Of a stretch of 64,000 bases of DNA, positions 1 through 7,957 are shown piece after piece; the first letter of the stretch is position 1; each line of letters starts with the position of its first letter. The notes below the pieces were generated by a model. That model ran no database searches. It was not told the origin of the DNA and worked only from the letters and a program-made list of their open reading frames with translations. The stretch spans positions 41,739-105,738 of the forward strand of contig JAJYLQ010000016.1 of assembly GCA_021787595.1 (NCBI GenBank), in the 5' to 3' direction. This DNA comes from Chloroflexota bacterium. Its GTDB lineage: Bacteria > Chloroflexota > Anaerolineae > Anaerolineales > Villigracilaceae. The position numbers and the translations under genes are program-made.

Positions 1-51
1 TTTGGGAAGAAAGACAGGAAGAGGGTTTTACCGCTATTAGCAAAGCGTCTT

Positions 52-134
52 AACCATGATTTCAAGGATTATAGGATTGCCCTGATTAGCGCACGCAAAT
101 CAGGGGCATCAAGTAAATCAGGAAAATCATGGTT
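52..134. repeat. Interspersed inverted repeat upstream of GxxExxY gene
   Basis: Arms AACCATGATTT (52-62) and AAATCATGGTT (124-134) bound a stretch rich in short words such as 'aaatcagg' and 'ggattatagg'. A second, related copy follows the gene at about 572-666, and a partial copy covers the stop codon region of the gene (525-556). The flanks of this gene are therefore built from one repeat type. Confidence 0.65.
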
Positions 135-157
135 AAGACAATCAAGGAAATCAGGGC

Positions 158-550
158 ATGAAATACGAAGATTTGACCCGCCGCATTATTGCCGCCGCCA
201 TGCAAGTTCACTCCACGCTCGGCAACGGATTTCAAGAAGTCATTTATCAGCGTGCGCTGGAAATCGAATTTCCCTACCACAATCTTGCCTTTGAACGCGA
301 GAAGGAAATGTCCATCTTTTATCGCGGACATGAAATCGGCACGCGTCGCGTGGACTTCTTCGTTGAAAAGCTGATTATGGTCGAACTCAAAGCCGTCATT
401 CAGTTGGAAGACGTTCACCTCGCGCAAGCCATGAATTACCTCGAAGCCTATAATATGGAGATCGGATTGCTCATCAACTTCGGCGCGAAGAGTTTACAAT
501 TCAAGCGCGTGCATAACAACAAACTCCTTAACCATGATGAAAAGGATTAG
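158..550 (+). CDS. GxxExxY family protein
   Basis: A 130-residue protein with the family signature LGNGFQEVIYQRAL near residues 21-34 (the GxxExxY core being GNGFQEVIY) and a C-terminal part with FFVEKLIMVELKA, which resembles the core of a PD-(D/E)XK nuclease-like fold (E...ELKA). The full length is normal for the family. Its function is unknown; in many environmental bacteria these genes are scattered singly and embedded in repeats, as here. The start ATG lies just after the upstream repeat, and the stop codon lies inside another partial repeat copy, so gene and repeats may have spread together. There is no operon partner. The family call is secure; no enzymatic activity is shown. Confidence 0.85.
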   Translation: MKYEDLTRRIIAAAMQVHSTLGNGFQEVIYQRALEIEFPYHNLAFEREKEMSIFYRGHEIGTRRVDFFVEKLIMVELKAVIQLEDVHLAQAMNYLEAYNMEIGLLINFGAKSLQFKRVHNNKLLNHDEKD

Positions 551-571
551 AGGATTACCACGAAAAAGCGC

Positions 572-666
572 CACCATGATTTCAGGGATTACAGGATCAC
601 CTTGATAGAACGCACCAATCATGGACATCAGGTAAATCAAGCAAATCAGGAAAATCAAGGTTAAGA
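572..666. repeat. Second copy of the GxxExxY-flanking repeat
   Basis: Starts CACCATGATTTCAGGGATTA and ends AAAATCAAGGTTAAGACC. It has the same order of short words (accatgattt, ggattacagg, aaatcaagc, aaatcagg) as the copy at 52-134. It is imperfect and has lost part of its terminal symmetry. Confidence 0.55.
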
Positions 667-668
667 CC

Positions 669-1093
669 ATGCCTCATGACCAAGCCTATCTCGAAGCAGA
701 AAAGAAAATCCAGGAAGCCCAGCAATCAGGCGCAACTGGCTACCTGAATAAAGAGATGAGAGCAAAACAATTTATTGGGGCCATTCGATGCGCAGTCAAC
801 AGAGAAACTCTATTCGATGAAATGCAGATTGCAAGAGCGCGGCAGTGGCATAACAATATAGAGAAAAAATGGAATAGCCTGACGGAACAGGAACGCCAGT
901 CTTGCGCTTATTGGGAGGTGGTTTGGATAACAAGCATATCGCCAGGAAATTATTCATCACCATAAAAGCCATCAAAAAACGTCTGACGAACGTTTATCAA
1001 AAATTAGAGATCGCATCAAGGGCGGAGGCCATTGCGTGGCGGCGTGAAAATGGTAGGATTTCCCTACCTGAAAACACAATATTTTCTTTCTAA
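669..1093 (+). pseudogene. Frameshifted LuxR/NarL-type response regulator remnant
   Basis: The first frame encodes the end of a receiver domain (SGATGYLNKEM, matching the usual GAxGYLxK segment) and the start of a LuxR helix-turn-helix (WNSLTEQERQ). The reading frame then shifts at about 896-902: the continuation LRLLGGGLDNKHIARKL, then IKAIKKRLTNVYQKL, lies in the frame ending at 1093. Restoring one base near CAGTCTTG would give an uninterrupted HTH. The N-terminal two thirds of the receiver, with its phospho-acceptor Asp, are absent. So this is a truncated and frameshifted regulator. A sequencing error could explain the frameshift but not the missing N-terminus. Confidence 0.7.
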
Positions 1094-1117
1094 CATAGAG
1101 ATAGAAAGGAGCGCTCC

Positions 1118-2014
1118 ATGAAAAAACGTTTGTTATTTCTTATATTGTTAGTTATTGGCGTGGGTATTGGAATTGGCGTATTCAGTTCGTGGGCGGGGCT
1201 GGCGGCCAGGTTTCGCCCTGCTCTGGCTGCTGCGCAGGAGGAACCAACATCAACCCCTATATTAGCCAGACAGAATGTTCCTCCGACCCTATCAGCCGTA
1301 TCCGTTTCTCCTGCAGATCAACTGGTACAAGAACTGAGTGTCAAGGCGGCCCAACAAGTAACAAAGGAACTAAATGCGAAAGCAGCGCTTGGAGTATGGC
1401 TTCATATTCATGTGGAGGAAAAGTTCGATCAGGATGCGCCAAATAATGGTGTACTTCCCAACGGCATGGCCATTCCCAACCAACAGATCAACGATGATTG
1501 GTATCACGTGAATGCCCAGGGAGTAGTCATCGAGTCCGTCTCCATGATGCGGACAACGGATGGCAAGATTGTACAAGTTGGCGTTGCCAGCAACGGCACC
1601 ACATGGAACTCCGCTACAAGCGGCGCTGATCCCGAAAAACGCCCCCAGGAACTCCTCAAGCTCAACGAATTATTTCTGAATAATGGCGATCTAAAGCGGC
1701 TTGAAAAGTTCGGCAGTACAGCTAAAATCACAAACGTAAGCCTTCCAAATGGTGACCAAGGCGTACAGATTGCGATCGGCGCAACGTCTGCACCAGCGAA
1801 GATCACCAACTTCGACAAAGCTGTTACCAGCACCGAAATACGCACTGTGCTCGATAATTCCACTGGCTACATGGTATCTCAAGATGTGGTTTCTGGGTTC
1901 GAGGATGGTTCTCAGCGAATATCTAGTCAATTAAAGCAGAATGTCACAATTGAGCCTCCTACCGACGAGGTTCTGTACTATCTTGCAGAAAAGGACCGCG
2001 AGGTGAACAAATGA
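1118..2014 (+). CDS. Exported or membrane-anchored protein of unknown function
   Basis: 298 residues with a good ribosome site (AAGGAG) before the ATG. Residues 5-28 form one hydrophobic N-terminal segment, followed by a Pro/Thr/Ala linker, so the rest is probably outside the cytoplasm. The body (about residues 60-298) has no domain I recognise; it contains WLHIHVEEKF and, near the C-terminus, VLDNSTGYMVSQDVV. The stop overlaps the start of a second small exported protein (ATGA at 2011-2014), so the two are translationally coupled. Function unknown. Confidence 0.7.
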   Translation: MKKRLLFLILLVIGVGIGIGVFSSWAGLAARFRPALAAAQEEPTSTPILARQNVPPTLSAVSVSPADQLVQELSVKAAQQVTKELNAKAALGVWLHIHVEEKFDQDAPNNGVLPNGMAIPNQQINDDWYHVNAQGVVIESVSMMRTTDGKIVQVGVASNGTTWNSATSGADPEKRPQELLKLNELFLNNGDLKRLEKFGSTAKITNVSLPNGDQGVQIAIGATSAPAKITNFDKAVTSTEIRTVLDNSTGYMVSQDVVSGFEDGSQRISSQLKQNVTIEPPTDEVLYYLAEKDREVNK

Positions 2015-2172
2015 AAAGGATTATGTTCTCGTCCGCTATCGTAGCTGTGGTCATCGCGATAGCCGTTTCTGCGGGAAGTTGGCCTCAGATTGGTATGGCA
2101 CAGTTGGTGGGGGTAAGCGTTCATGCAGAAAAAAACCGCATGGTTGACCGACTACGCGGGTGCATTTCCTGA
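2011..2172 (+). CDS. Small signal-peptide-like protein, probably truncated
   Basis: This 53-codon frame starts in the ATGA overlap with the preceding gene and opens with a Lys/Arg-hydrophobic segment (MKRIMFSSAIVAVVIAIAVS) typical of a signal peptide or single membrane anchor. It ends shortly before a copy of a dispersed repeat (from about 2220), which may have replaced the original 3' part. The stop-start overlap supports real translation. No homology is recognised. Confidence 0.45.
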   Translation: MKRIMFSSAIVAVVIAIAVSAGSWPQIGMAQLVGVSVHAEKNRMVDRLRGCIS

Positions 2173-2226
2173 CGAAGCACTCTCATCGAACTTGGAAAGG
2201 CTCGTTTCCCAGTTTTTCCTCCCTTT

Positions 2227-2350
2227 CGGAGATTGCTTCGGGCGAGCAAAGAACGCTCGAACGCCCTCGCAACGACATCGTTTCACCGGCAGGCAGGCGA
2301 GGGAACTTTTATATTTTTACGAATCCACAGTCTTGGCAGACCTGGCAGTG
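2227..2350. repeat. Dispersed repeat family A, copy 1
   Basis: Contains 'gagattgcttcggg', 'ccctcgcaacgacatcg' and 'gagggaacttttatatttttacgaa'. The same words occur in the same order at 14737-14897, and parts recur at 28984-29157 and 60420-60486. No coding capacity is credible; it looks like a small non-autonomous palindromic element. Confidence 0.65.
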
Positions 2351-2567
2351 AACATCAATCAAATTTGACAGCTCGGAATAGTTATCCGGGCTTTTTTGTT
2401 GTCGTATAATCTGGGCGACCAAAAGGAAAGAGCCTATGAATGCCGCCTTCGCCGCGTGACGCGATCGCTTTCATACCTTGTTTTTAGCCGCGCATTTAGC
2501 AATCACTTTTCATTTCGATCATTTCAGCCAGCACAAGCTCGTTCCTTTTCAGCACATTAATTCTCAC
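2351..2567. other. Intergenic, no clear content
   Basis: There is a TATAAT-like hexamer in 'gtcgtataatctg' (about 2403-2408), followed only by a very short frame that stops at once. I see no gene or strong structure here. Confidence 0.4.
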
Positions 2568-2774
2568 TCAAACCCGGCCGCGGTTTTCTGCAGACCCATT
2601 ATGGACATGTGCCGTAATATGATGGTCGGCGATTGGACAGTCGGGATTATCGCCAATCAGCTCAAAGCACGCGCATCGGGGAATCTTTTTCCTCCTCCAC
2701 CAAACAATTGCCACGCCAACTGCCGCCGCAAGAAACAGGGCGGCGGCAACAATGACGATCGGGATATTCATCAT
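2568..2774 (-). CDS. Small single-pass membrane protein with Cys-rich tail
   Basis: 68 residues starting MMNIPIVIVAAALFLAAAVG, a clear N-terminal membrane helix, followed by VWWRRKK (positive-inside stop) and a soluble tail with three Cys (CACFEL...DCP) and several His (ADHHITAHVH). That tail could bind a metal, which is an inference. The start is chosen because CGGAGG lies just upstream of the double ATG, and a consensus promoter (2871-2899) points at it. It is divergent from the HTH gene at 2954, which may control it. Confidence 0.6.
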   Translation of the reverse strand: MMNIPIVIVAAALFLAAAVGVAIVWWRRKKIPRCACFELIGDNPDCPIADHHITAHVHNGSAENRGRV

Positions 2775-2870
2775 GCACCTCCGAATGTCTCTGCCAGTTT
2801 TGGATGGCAGCCAAGTTGGCAGGCTGCAAATCCTGTTTCGTTTGCCCCTGCAATAGTCTTGGACATGCAG

Positions 2871-2899
2871 AGTATACAGAAGCACAAACGGGTTGTCAA
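2871..2899 (-). promoter_or_regulatory. Sigma-70-type promoter for the small membrane protein
   Basis: On the minus strand: TTGACA (2899-2894), exactly 17 bp, TATACT (2876-2871). This is near-perfect consensus. It lies about 97 bp upstream of the ATG at 2774 and between two divergent genes. Confidence 0.8.
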
Positions 2900-2945
2900 C
2901 CAGCAACTTCCAGATGTTCTGCGGCGCCTTCCTGCGTGCTAAGAT

Positions 2946-2961
2946 GTTGCCACATGGCAAC
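2946..2961 (+). promoter_or_regulatory. Palindrome over the start codon of the HTH gene
   Basis: GTTGCC-ACAT-GGCAAC is a perfect inverted repeat with 6-bp arms. The ATG at 2954-2956 lies inside it. There is no Shine-Dalgarno site; a weak -10-like TAAGAT (2940-2945) ends 8 bp before the ATG. The site is well placed as an autorepressor operator on a leaderless transcript. Confidence 0.5.
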
Positions 2962-3325
2962 TACTGATCTCTCCGAATGGTTAGGCGTTCAATTGGAAAG
3001 CAGGAACATGAGTCCTGCCGAACTAGCCAGAAAAGCGGGAATAGATAAAGGGATTATCAGCCGCATATTGAATAGGGAGAGAAGGCCCTCTCCCGAGTCT
3101 CTCGAAGCCATCGCCCGCGCGCTGAAGCTTCCATCCGAAACCGTCTTCCGCGCCGCGGGTTTATTGCCTTCCAAAGTAAAAACCGATCCACTCACCGAGG
3201 AAGGTCTCTATATCCTTCAGCAATTGGAGGGGGAAGACAAAGAAGATGCCTTGCGTTATCTGCGCATGCGTTTGCAAGTCGCCGAAGAACGCGGTAAATA
3301 TAGCGTACGAAAGAGAAAGAACTAA
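2954..3325 (+). CDS. Cro/CI-type HTH transcriptional regulator
   Basis: 123 residues. The N-terminal half is a standard XRE helix-turn-helix (LGVQLESRNMSPAELARKAG, then GIISRILNRERRPSPESLEAIARAL, residues about 8-55). After it comes FRAAGLLP, then an acidic/basic C-terminal segment (LEGEDKEDALRYLRMRLQ) resembling the short tails of phage-like repressors. I chose the ATG at 2954 because the XRE domain begins right after it; upstream in-frame residues are unlike any protein. It probably represses itself through the palindrome at 2946-2961, and perhaps the divergent gene at 2774. Confidence 0.8.
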   Translation: MATTDLSEWLGVQLESRNMSPAELARKAGIDKGIISRILNRERRPSPESLEAIARALKLPSETVFRAAGLLPSKVKTDPLTEEGLYILQQLEGEDKEDALRYLRMRLQVAEERGKYSVRKRKN

Positions 3326-3457
3326 CCAACCAGAGCCGAAGGTTTAAAGCCGCCTCCACGGATTGACCACGTTACATTGGCACGCGCCCGCATCATCAGC
3401 AGATGCGTGATTCTTTCTATTTTATCGAGGGGATATTTATGATATTTATCTAGTATA

Positions 3458-3486
3458 TTGACAGCCTATTCGGAAATGGGTATACT
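3458..3486 (+). promoter_or_regulatory. Sigma-70-type promoter of the SufR-like gene
   Basis: TTGACA (3458-3463), 17 bp, TATACT (3481-3486). It fits consensus almost perfectly. A short inverted repeat, TCGGA/TCCGA with 16 bp between (about 3470-3495), spans the -10 box and could be an operator. Confidence 0.8.
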
Positions 3487-3509
3487 CTTGTCCGATTTAT
3501 TTACCGAAC

Positions 3510-3530
3510 TCCTGATCGAACCAATCAGGA
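3510..3530 (+). promoter_or_regulatory. 5'-UTR hairpin that covers part of the ribosome site
   Basis: TCCTGAT (3510-3516) and ATCAGGA (3524-3530) form a 7-bp stem with a 7-nt loop. The 3' arm supplies the AGGA of the AGGAGAAAGG ribosome site of the gene at 3543, so folding would hide part of the site. Confidence 0.5.
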
Positions 3531-3542
3531 GAAAGGTTCAAT

Positions 3543-4172
3543 ATGAAAAGCACGCGCGATCGGATTCTGCAAACCCTGCTCCGGCAGCCTCGCCGCACGA
3601 TCAACGAACTGGCCGAGGCGGTTGGGATCAATCCTATTTCGGTACGTCATCATCTGACAAATCTGCAGATGGAAGGACTCATCGCAGCGGAGGAGGAACG
3701 CCACGGCGTGGGACGCCCGCGCCTCGTCTACGTTCTGACCGAGGAGGGCATGGAAAAATTCCCGACGCGGTATCTGCGCCTGACGACGCGCCTGCTGGCA
3801 CAGATGAAGGAAACCATGCCGGAGCCGGTGGTCAGCAAATTGTTCAGCCAGATCGCAGACGATTTAGCGAGGGAATACGCCGACCAAATGCAGGGGTTGA
3901 GCATGGAAGAGCGCCTTGATTTCGTGAAGTCCATGCTGAGCGAGGAAGGCTTTACCGTCGAATGGGAGAAGAACGGTGAGCAGTATCAGATCCACGAAAT
4001 CTCGTGCCCCTATTACCAGATCGGTGTGAGCCACCCGGAAGTCTGCACGGTAGACCAGACGCTGATCTCGAAGATGCTGGCAGTGCCAGCCGAAAAAGTC
4101 CAATGCGTGTTGAGCGGAGGCGCATATTGCACGTACGTGGTGCAGCAGCCCGCGCATAGCACCGTTCCATAA
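3543..4172 (+). CDS. SufR-like transcriptional regulator (DeoR/ArsR-type wHTH with Cys-rich C-terminus)
   Basis: 209 residues. Residues 1-65 form a winged helix-turn-helix (DRILQTLLRQPRRTINELAEAVGI, then ISVRHHLTNLQMEGLI). The C-terminal half carries four Cys: ISCPYY, PEVCTV, VQCVLSG and GAYCTY. The spacing resembles the cluster-ligating region of SufR, the Fe-S-dependent repressor of suf genes. The next gene, 24 bp downstream, encodes a DUF59 Fe-S assembly protein, which supports a role in sensing Fe-S status. A strong promoter and a ribosome-site hairpin precede it. True orthology to SufR is not proven; related MarR/ArsR-like sensors exist. Confidence 0.75.
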   Translation: MKSTRDRILQTLLRQPRRTINELAEAVGINPISVRHHLTNLQMEGLIAAEEERHGVGRPRLVYVLTEEGMEKFPTRYLRLTTRLLAQMKETMPEPVVSKLFSQIADDLAREYADQMQGLSMEERLDFVKSMLSEEGFTVEWEKNGEQYQIHEISCPYYQIGVSHPEVCTVDQTLISKMLAVPAEKVQCVLSGGAYCTYVVQQPAHSTVP

Positions 4173-4196
4173 CTTTGCAAAGGAACTCATTTAGAA

Positions 4197-4547
4197 ATGT
4201 CAGAAGAACAACCCGTCAATCAAATCAAGTGGACGATCCACGATACGAATCCCGAACTGGTGGAACCGCTGCGCGCGAAACTCTCCGAAGTGATGGACCC
4301 CGAGATCGGAATGAGCATCATCCAATTGGGGCTGGTGCGCGACTTCAGTGTTGAAGATGGAATTGGGAAGATGAAGATGATCCTGACGACGCCGTTCTGC
4401 CCGTATGGGCCGGCATTGATCGAGATGACGCGGCAGAAGGCGGTGGAGGCGTTGGACAAGCCGGTGACGATTGAGATGCTTCCGGATATGTGGGATTTCG
4501 CGATGATGGAAGATCCTTCTGCATTGGATTGGGGTTTGTACGCGTAA
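4197..4547 (+). CDS. MIP18/DUF59 family metal-sulfur cluster assembly protein
   Basis: 116 residues with the DUF59 core: LSEVMDPEIGMSIIQLGLVRD at about residues 30-50 (DPEIG...DLGLV signature) and LTTPFCPYGP with the conserved Cys at about residue 70. Family members (SufT, PaaD-like, MIP18) help load Fe-S clusters onto apoproteins. It follows the SufR-like gene closely, probably as the second gene of the same transcript. The C-terminus is slightly extended relative to the minimal domain. Confidence 0.85.
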   Translation: MSEEQPVNQIKWTIHDTNPELVEPLRAKLSEVMDPEIGMSIIQLGLVRDFSVEDGIGKMKMILTTPFCPYGPALIEMTRQKAVEALDKPVTIEMLPDMWDFAMMEDPSALDWGLYA

Positions 4548-4687
4548 AGAACAGGGCGGACACACAGGTCCGCCGCTATGAGAATAATTTCGAAACACAA
4601 GACACCCACCGGCTTATCGGGTTGGCATCGTTTTTATTCGATGGATCGCCGCAGGCACGTTTGAAACATGACTTGCAAGAATAAATG

Positions 4688-5296
4688 TTATTCTCCCTTG
4701 CGCCAGTGCATCCCATGAGGCTGTTCGCCCTCGGAAAAGCCGGAGAGAACGATCAGGGCGTTGGTCACCAGATTGCCGGGATTGCGCCAGCGATGGTTCA
4801 GATTTGCGGCAAAGAGCAGGCTATCGCCTGCATCCAATAGGTAAGTCTGTTTCTCCACCAGATATTCCAGGTGGCCGCGCAGGCAGAAGACGAATTCGTG
4901 GCCGCTGTGGACCATATTGTGAGGCCCGCTGATCGCGCCGCTCTCGAGGGTCAGGATGAACGGCTCAACGCGCCCGGTGAATTGCTCACCCCCCAGGCCC
5001 TCCCAAACGCCGCGCGCAAACGGAACACGCGTACGGCCATCCGCTTTCACGAGGATGGCGCTCTGCCTCTCAGGCGGGGGCCCAAAGAATTCCGTGATTG
5101 GAACGCCCAATGCGTCGGATAATTTGTAGAGTGTGCTGACAGATGGAGACGTCTTGCCGCGCTCGATCATGCTCAAGGCGTTGGCCGAGAGTCCGCTCTT
5201 GGTAGCAAGACTGCGGATGGACATATGCCGCGCTTCACGCAATTCCTTGAGGCGCTGCCCCACATCCACCGATATGGCATCACGCTGATAATCCAT
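4688..5296 (-). CDS. XRE-family regulator with C-terminal cupin domain
   Basis: 202 residues. The HTH is at about residues 10-65 (LKELREARHMSIRSLATKSGLSANALSMIERGKTSPS) and a small beta-barrel cupin at about 115-190 (SGHEFVFCLRGHLEYLV, then LDAGDSLLFAANLNHRWRNPG, a cupin motif). Regulators of this type sense small ligands through the cupin and control transport or catabolic genes. It stands alone and points away from the HD-GYP gene. The ligand cannot be told from sequence. Confidence 0.85.
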   Translation of the reverse strand: MDYQRDAISVDVGQRLKELREARHMSIRSLATKSGLSANALSMIERGKTSPSVSTLYKLSDALGVPITEFFGPPPERQSAILVKADGRTRVPFARGVWEGLGGEQFTGRVEPFILTLESGAISGPHNMVHSGHEFVFCLRGHLEYLVEKQTYLLDAGDSLLFAANLNHRWRNPGNLVTNALIVLSGFSEGEQPHGMHWRKGE

Positions 5297-5468
5297 AAGA
5301 CCTCCTTCATCAAGGCAATCAGCTCAAACGCGCCGATGCTGAAAACAGGATTTATATGAGTTCGACAATTTTGGGACAGTATATCATCCATTATGCCTAT
5401 TCCCTTGCGGCGCTTTGACTTATTTCAATTCCGGTTCGGGATGAACCAGGAAATATTTTCGGACAAGC

Positions 5469-5556
5469 CAATACCTTCGCCATTTGTGGGACAATTTGGC
5501 AAATTGTCCATTGTCCTACGTTCGCCGCTCCCGATGCCGTATTGGCGAAGGTATTG
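5469..5556. repeat. MITE-like palindromic element B, intact copy
   Basis: Perfect 14-bp terminal inverted repeats: CAATACCTTCGCCA (5469-5482) and TGGCGAAGGTATTG (5543-5556). Inside is a second perfect 10-bp hairpin, GGACAATTTG-G-CAAATTGTCC. The element is about 88 bp. A degraded relative lies at 60498-60579. No gene lies between 5297 and 5646; the rest of that gap shows nothing else clear. Confidence 0.75.
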
Positions 5557-5646
5557 ACAAGGAACAACACGGATTTTTTCCCGTGAACGTCAACAGGAAA
5601 TTGCCATGCTCGCGGCGACACGATTGCAGCAGAACACAAATTCAGG

Positions 5647-6768
5647 TTATTTCGAATCCATATCCGGCAGCCCAAGAAACACTTCAACAATGTGAGGATC
5701 ATATCGAATCCCCGCGTTGGCCTTCAGATAGACACGAATCTCTTCGACCGGCCAGGCCGGACGGTACACCCTCTCCGACCGCAGCGCATCCCACGTATCC
5801 ACAACGGAAAATATTCGCGCCAGCAGCGGGATTTCCTCCCCTTTCAATCCCTGCGGATACCCGTGCCCATCCCACTGCTCATGGTGGCAGTAGGGAACAT
5901 CCAGCGATGATCGGAGGAAGGGAATTGAAGAAAGCATCTGTCTGGCATAAGCGGGATGCTTTTGGATGATCTCCCGTTCCGGGCCGGTCAGATCGTGAGG
6001 CTTCAGCAATATCTCATCGGGGATGGCCAGCTTGCCGAGGTCATGAATCAATGCGCCGCGCCGGAGCTGGGTGATTTGCTCCTCGCTAAGGCGCAGGGCG
6101 CGCCCCAGGCGCGTGCTCAACTCGACCAACCGGCGGCTGTGACCTTCCGTCTCCCGGTCACGGTATTCCAAAACTTTCGCCCAGGCCTCGAGCGTCAAAT
6201 CGTAATTCCTGCGCAGCTCGGCTTCGGACTCTCTGGCGCGTTCCAGCGTCTTCTCCATATTATCCATGATCACCCAGATGATGATGGCCGCCGCCAGGAA
6301 CAAAATCGTCATGGGGAACAGGATGCTGAAACGGGTTGGGCCAACTGTTGGATGAATATACTCATAGATTTCCAGGAAGACGATCAAAAACAACGATGCC
6401 GCTGCTCCGACGGTAAAGTAGATGGCCGAACGTTTGCCAAACAACAAGGTCCCGATCATGATGTACAACGGGTAAGCCAAAATGCCCGGGTCGCGCACGC
6501 CATCGCCATCATACAAATTCGCCGTGATGACGAGCAGTACCGCGACACTCAGGAGGGAAGCGGCCAGTGAAAAGCGTCCCCTCTTATTTAGAATGATCAG
6601 GGGAATGCAAACGATGGTTGTGCCAAGCGAAGTAAACACCGAGACCCAAGTATCAAACTGGATATCGAACCACCCAAGCAGCGCAGTTGCAATCATGACC
6701 GTCCACAGGATGATATTCAGAGTCCGCTGCCGTCGAGCGTGTTCGAACGCGATGAGGCTGATTGACAT
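5647..6768 (-). CDS. Membrane-bound HD-GYP phosphodiesterase
   Basis: 373 residues. The N-terminal 170 residues contain about six hydrophobic segments (for example ILWTVMIATALLGW and TILFLAAAIIIWVIM). Then comes a linker (LERARESEAELRRN) and an HD-GYP domain (residues about 195-365) with HDLGK at about 249 and HHEQWDGHGYP at about 300, the full metal and GYP signatures. It should hydrolyse cyclic di-GMP (or a related cyclic dinucleotide) at the inner membrane face. GAGG precedes the ATG. It is monocistronic. All catalytic residues I can check are present. Confidence 0.9.
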   Translation of the reverse strand: MSISLIAFEHARRQRTLNIILWTVMIATALLGWFDIQFDTWVSVFTSLGTTIVCIPLIILNKRGRFSLAASLLSVAVLLVITANLYDGDGVRDPGILAYPLYIMIGTLLFGKRSAIYFTVGAAASLFLIVFLEIYEYIHPTVGPTRFSILFPMTILFLAAAIIIWVIMDNMEKTLERARESEAELRRNYDLTLEAWAKVLEYRDRETEGHSRRLVELSTRLGRALRLSEEQITQLRRGALIHDLGKLAIPDEILLKPHDLTGPEREIIQKHPAYARQMLSSIPFLRSSLDVPYCHHEQWDGHGYPQGLKGEEIPLLARIFSVVDTWDALRSERVYRPAWPVEEIRVYLKANAGIRYDPHIVEVFLGLPDMDSK

Positions 6769-6925
6769 GGCTTATTCCTCAAGCGGTGGCCGGACGAACG
6801 AAACTACGCCACCCTGTGTGTATCGAAGCGGTCTTGTTCGGCCAACGCCAGCAAGGCAATATGCAGAACAACGCATTCTTGTTTCCGGTAAACCTTTGCT
6901 GATTATAACCGCGCTGCGCGCGGCC

Positions 6926-7207
6926 TTAAAGCAGGGAACACCTGACGCTGCAGCGCAAAGCCGCCGGCTGCAAGATGCATACAATGTTCGTCCGCGAATG
7001 ATCTTCGAGCATGAGGTCTGCGCGAATTTCCGCCAATTTTTCGTGCAGAGTAGCAAGGATTGGCGGATGCTTTTTAACCTGCGCTGCAATGGTAGAGCGT
7101 GTTTTATAAATTCGGGTTGCAGCCATTTTGAGCATGCGGCGGACACTTGCGTTGTAGACGCCGAGGTAAGACTTGAAATCCTTTGGCAGCGTCAGAACCA
7201 ATTTCAA
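6926..7207 (-). CDS. Hypothetical small protein, doubtful
   Basis: A 93-codon frame from a TTG start with GGTGG upstream. It starts MKLVLTLPKDFKSYLGVYN and has a basic middle (RRMLKMAATRIYKTRST). I recognise no domain. It is the best frame in the 6769-7429 gap, but overlapping frames of similar length exist on both strands, so it may be non-coding or decayed sequence. Confidence 0.25.
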   Translation of the reverse strand: MKLVLTLPKDFKSYLGVYNASVRRMLKMAATRIYKTRSTIAAQVKKHPPILATLHEKLAEIRADLMLEDHSRTNIVCILQPAALRCSVRCSLL

Positions 7208-7429
7208 AGATATCCACCAACAGATGCCGCTTTGCCCGCAGGCGCCGCGATCAACTCACGGCGCGATGAGGCATTCCGGGCCGCGGGCGAGATGGGATAA
7301 TATAAGGGTGTGTTCGGCTGAATTCTGCAAAATGATTACAATTTGGTTGTCTTCAAGAGAAAATGGCTGGAGGAATGCGCCCATGCAATGGCTGGCTTGT
7401 TCACCATACTGGCTCGTATGGAAGGAAAT

Positions 7430-7915
7430 ATGAACCTGCGATTTCCACGCCTGACGATGGTTTGGTTTGCCGCAATCCTGATGAGCGCGGCGTGCGCACC
7501 CAAAGCGGCCGCTCCGCTGCCGGTGGATGACATGGCGACGAATGTAGCCCGCGGCGTATCCGCGGCGCTGACGAAAACCGCCGAAGCGCCCGCGCCTTCG
7601 CCATTCGCCGCGCCCACAGAGACGGTTATCCCTGCCACAGCCACAAGCGGGCCGATCCCGCCGCTGGTCGTGGCGCATTTTGCATCCTGCTGGTTTGGTC
7701 CGGGTTCCGCCTACAACCTGGAAAGCAACATCAACAAAGGCGAGCGGGTGGAATTGCTCGGCGTTGGAAGTGTGCCGGGCTGGTACATCATTCGCAACCC
7801 ATATTTCTTCCAGCCATGCTGGATACAGGCAGCCAATCTGGCTATTGATGCGAGTGCGGACCTATCGTATTATCCGGTAATGACTCCCTATCCGCTGAAA
7901 ACGCCCAAACCGTGA
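7430..7915 (+). CDS. Lipoprotein with SH3-like C-terminal domain
   Basis: 161 residues. The signal sequence ends in a lipobox-like SAAC (residues about 15-22). A Thr/Ala/Pro linker follows, and then a compact domain (about residues 75-145) starting VVAHFASCWFGPGSAYN and containing NKGERVELLGVG and GWYIIRNP. That pattern (two-residue Gly/Pro turn, 'G.v.v.G....gW..v') resembles bacterial SH3b domains. The ATG at 7430 has GGAAGG just upstream. It is probably exported and lipid-anchored; the ligand is unknown. Confidence 0.7.
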   Translation: MNLRFPRLTMVWFAAILMSAACAPKAAAPLPVDDMATNVARGVSAALTKTAEAPAPSPFAAPTETVIPATATSGPIPPLVVAHFASCWFGPGSAYNLESNINKGERVELLGVGSVPGWYIIRNPYFFQPCWIQAANLAIDASADLSYYPVMTPYPLKTPKP

Positions 7916-7924
7916 GCCATCCCA

Positions 7925-7957
7925 ACCTCCCTCAAATGCTTTGCATTTGAGGGAGGT
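7925..7957. terminator. Strong hairpin after the lipoprotein gene
   Basis: ACCTCCCTCAAATG and CATTTGAGGGAGGT pair perfectly over 14 bp with a CTTTG loop, 9 bp after the stop codon. No U-run follows, so it may act as an RNA-stabilising or weak terminator structure. Confidence 0.55.

Noticed and set aside
2123..2368. An 81-codon frame over the repeat at 2227
   Set aside because: It is translated from dispersed repeat A and has no homology or ribosome site.
5397..5702. A 101-codon minus-strand frame upstream of the HD-GYP gene
   Set aside because: Its similarity to a frame at 60201-60632 comes only from the shared MITE-like element.
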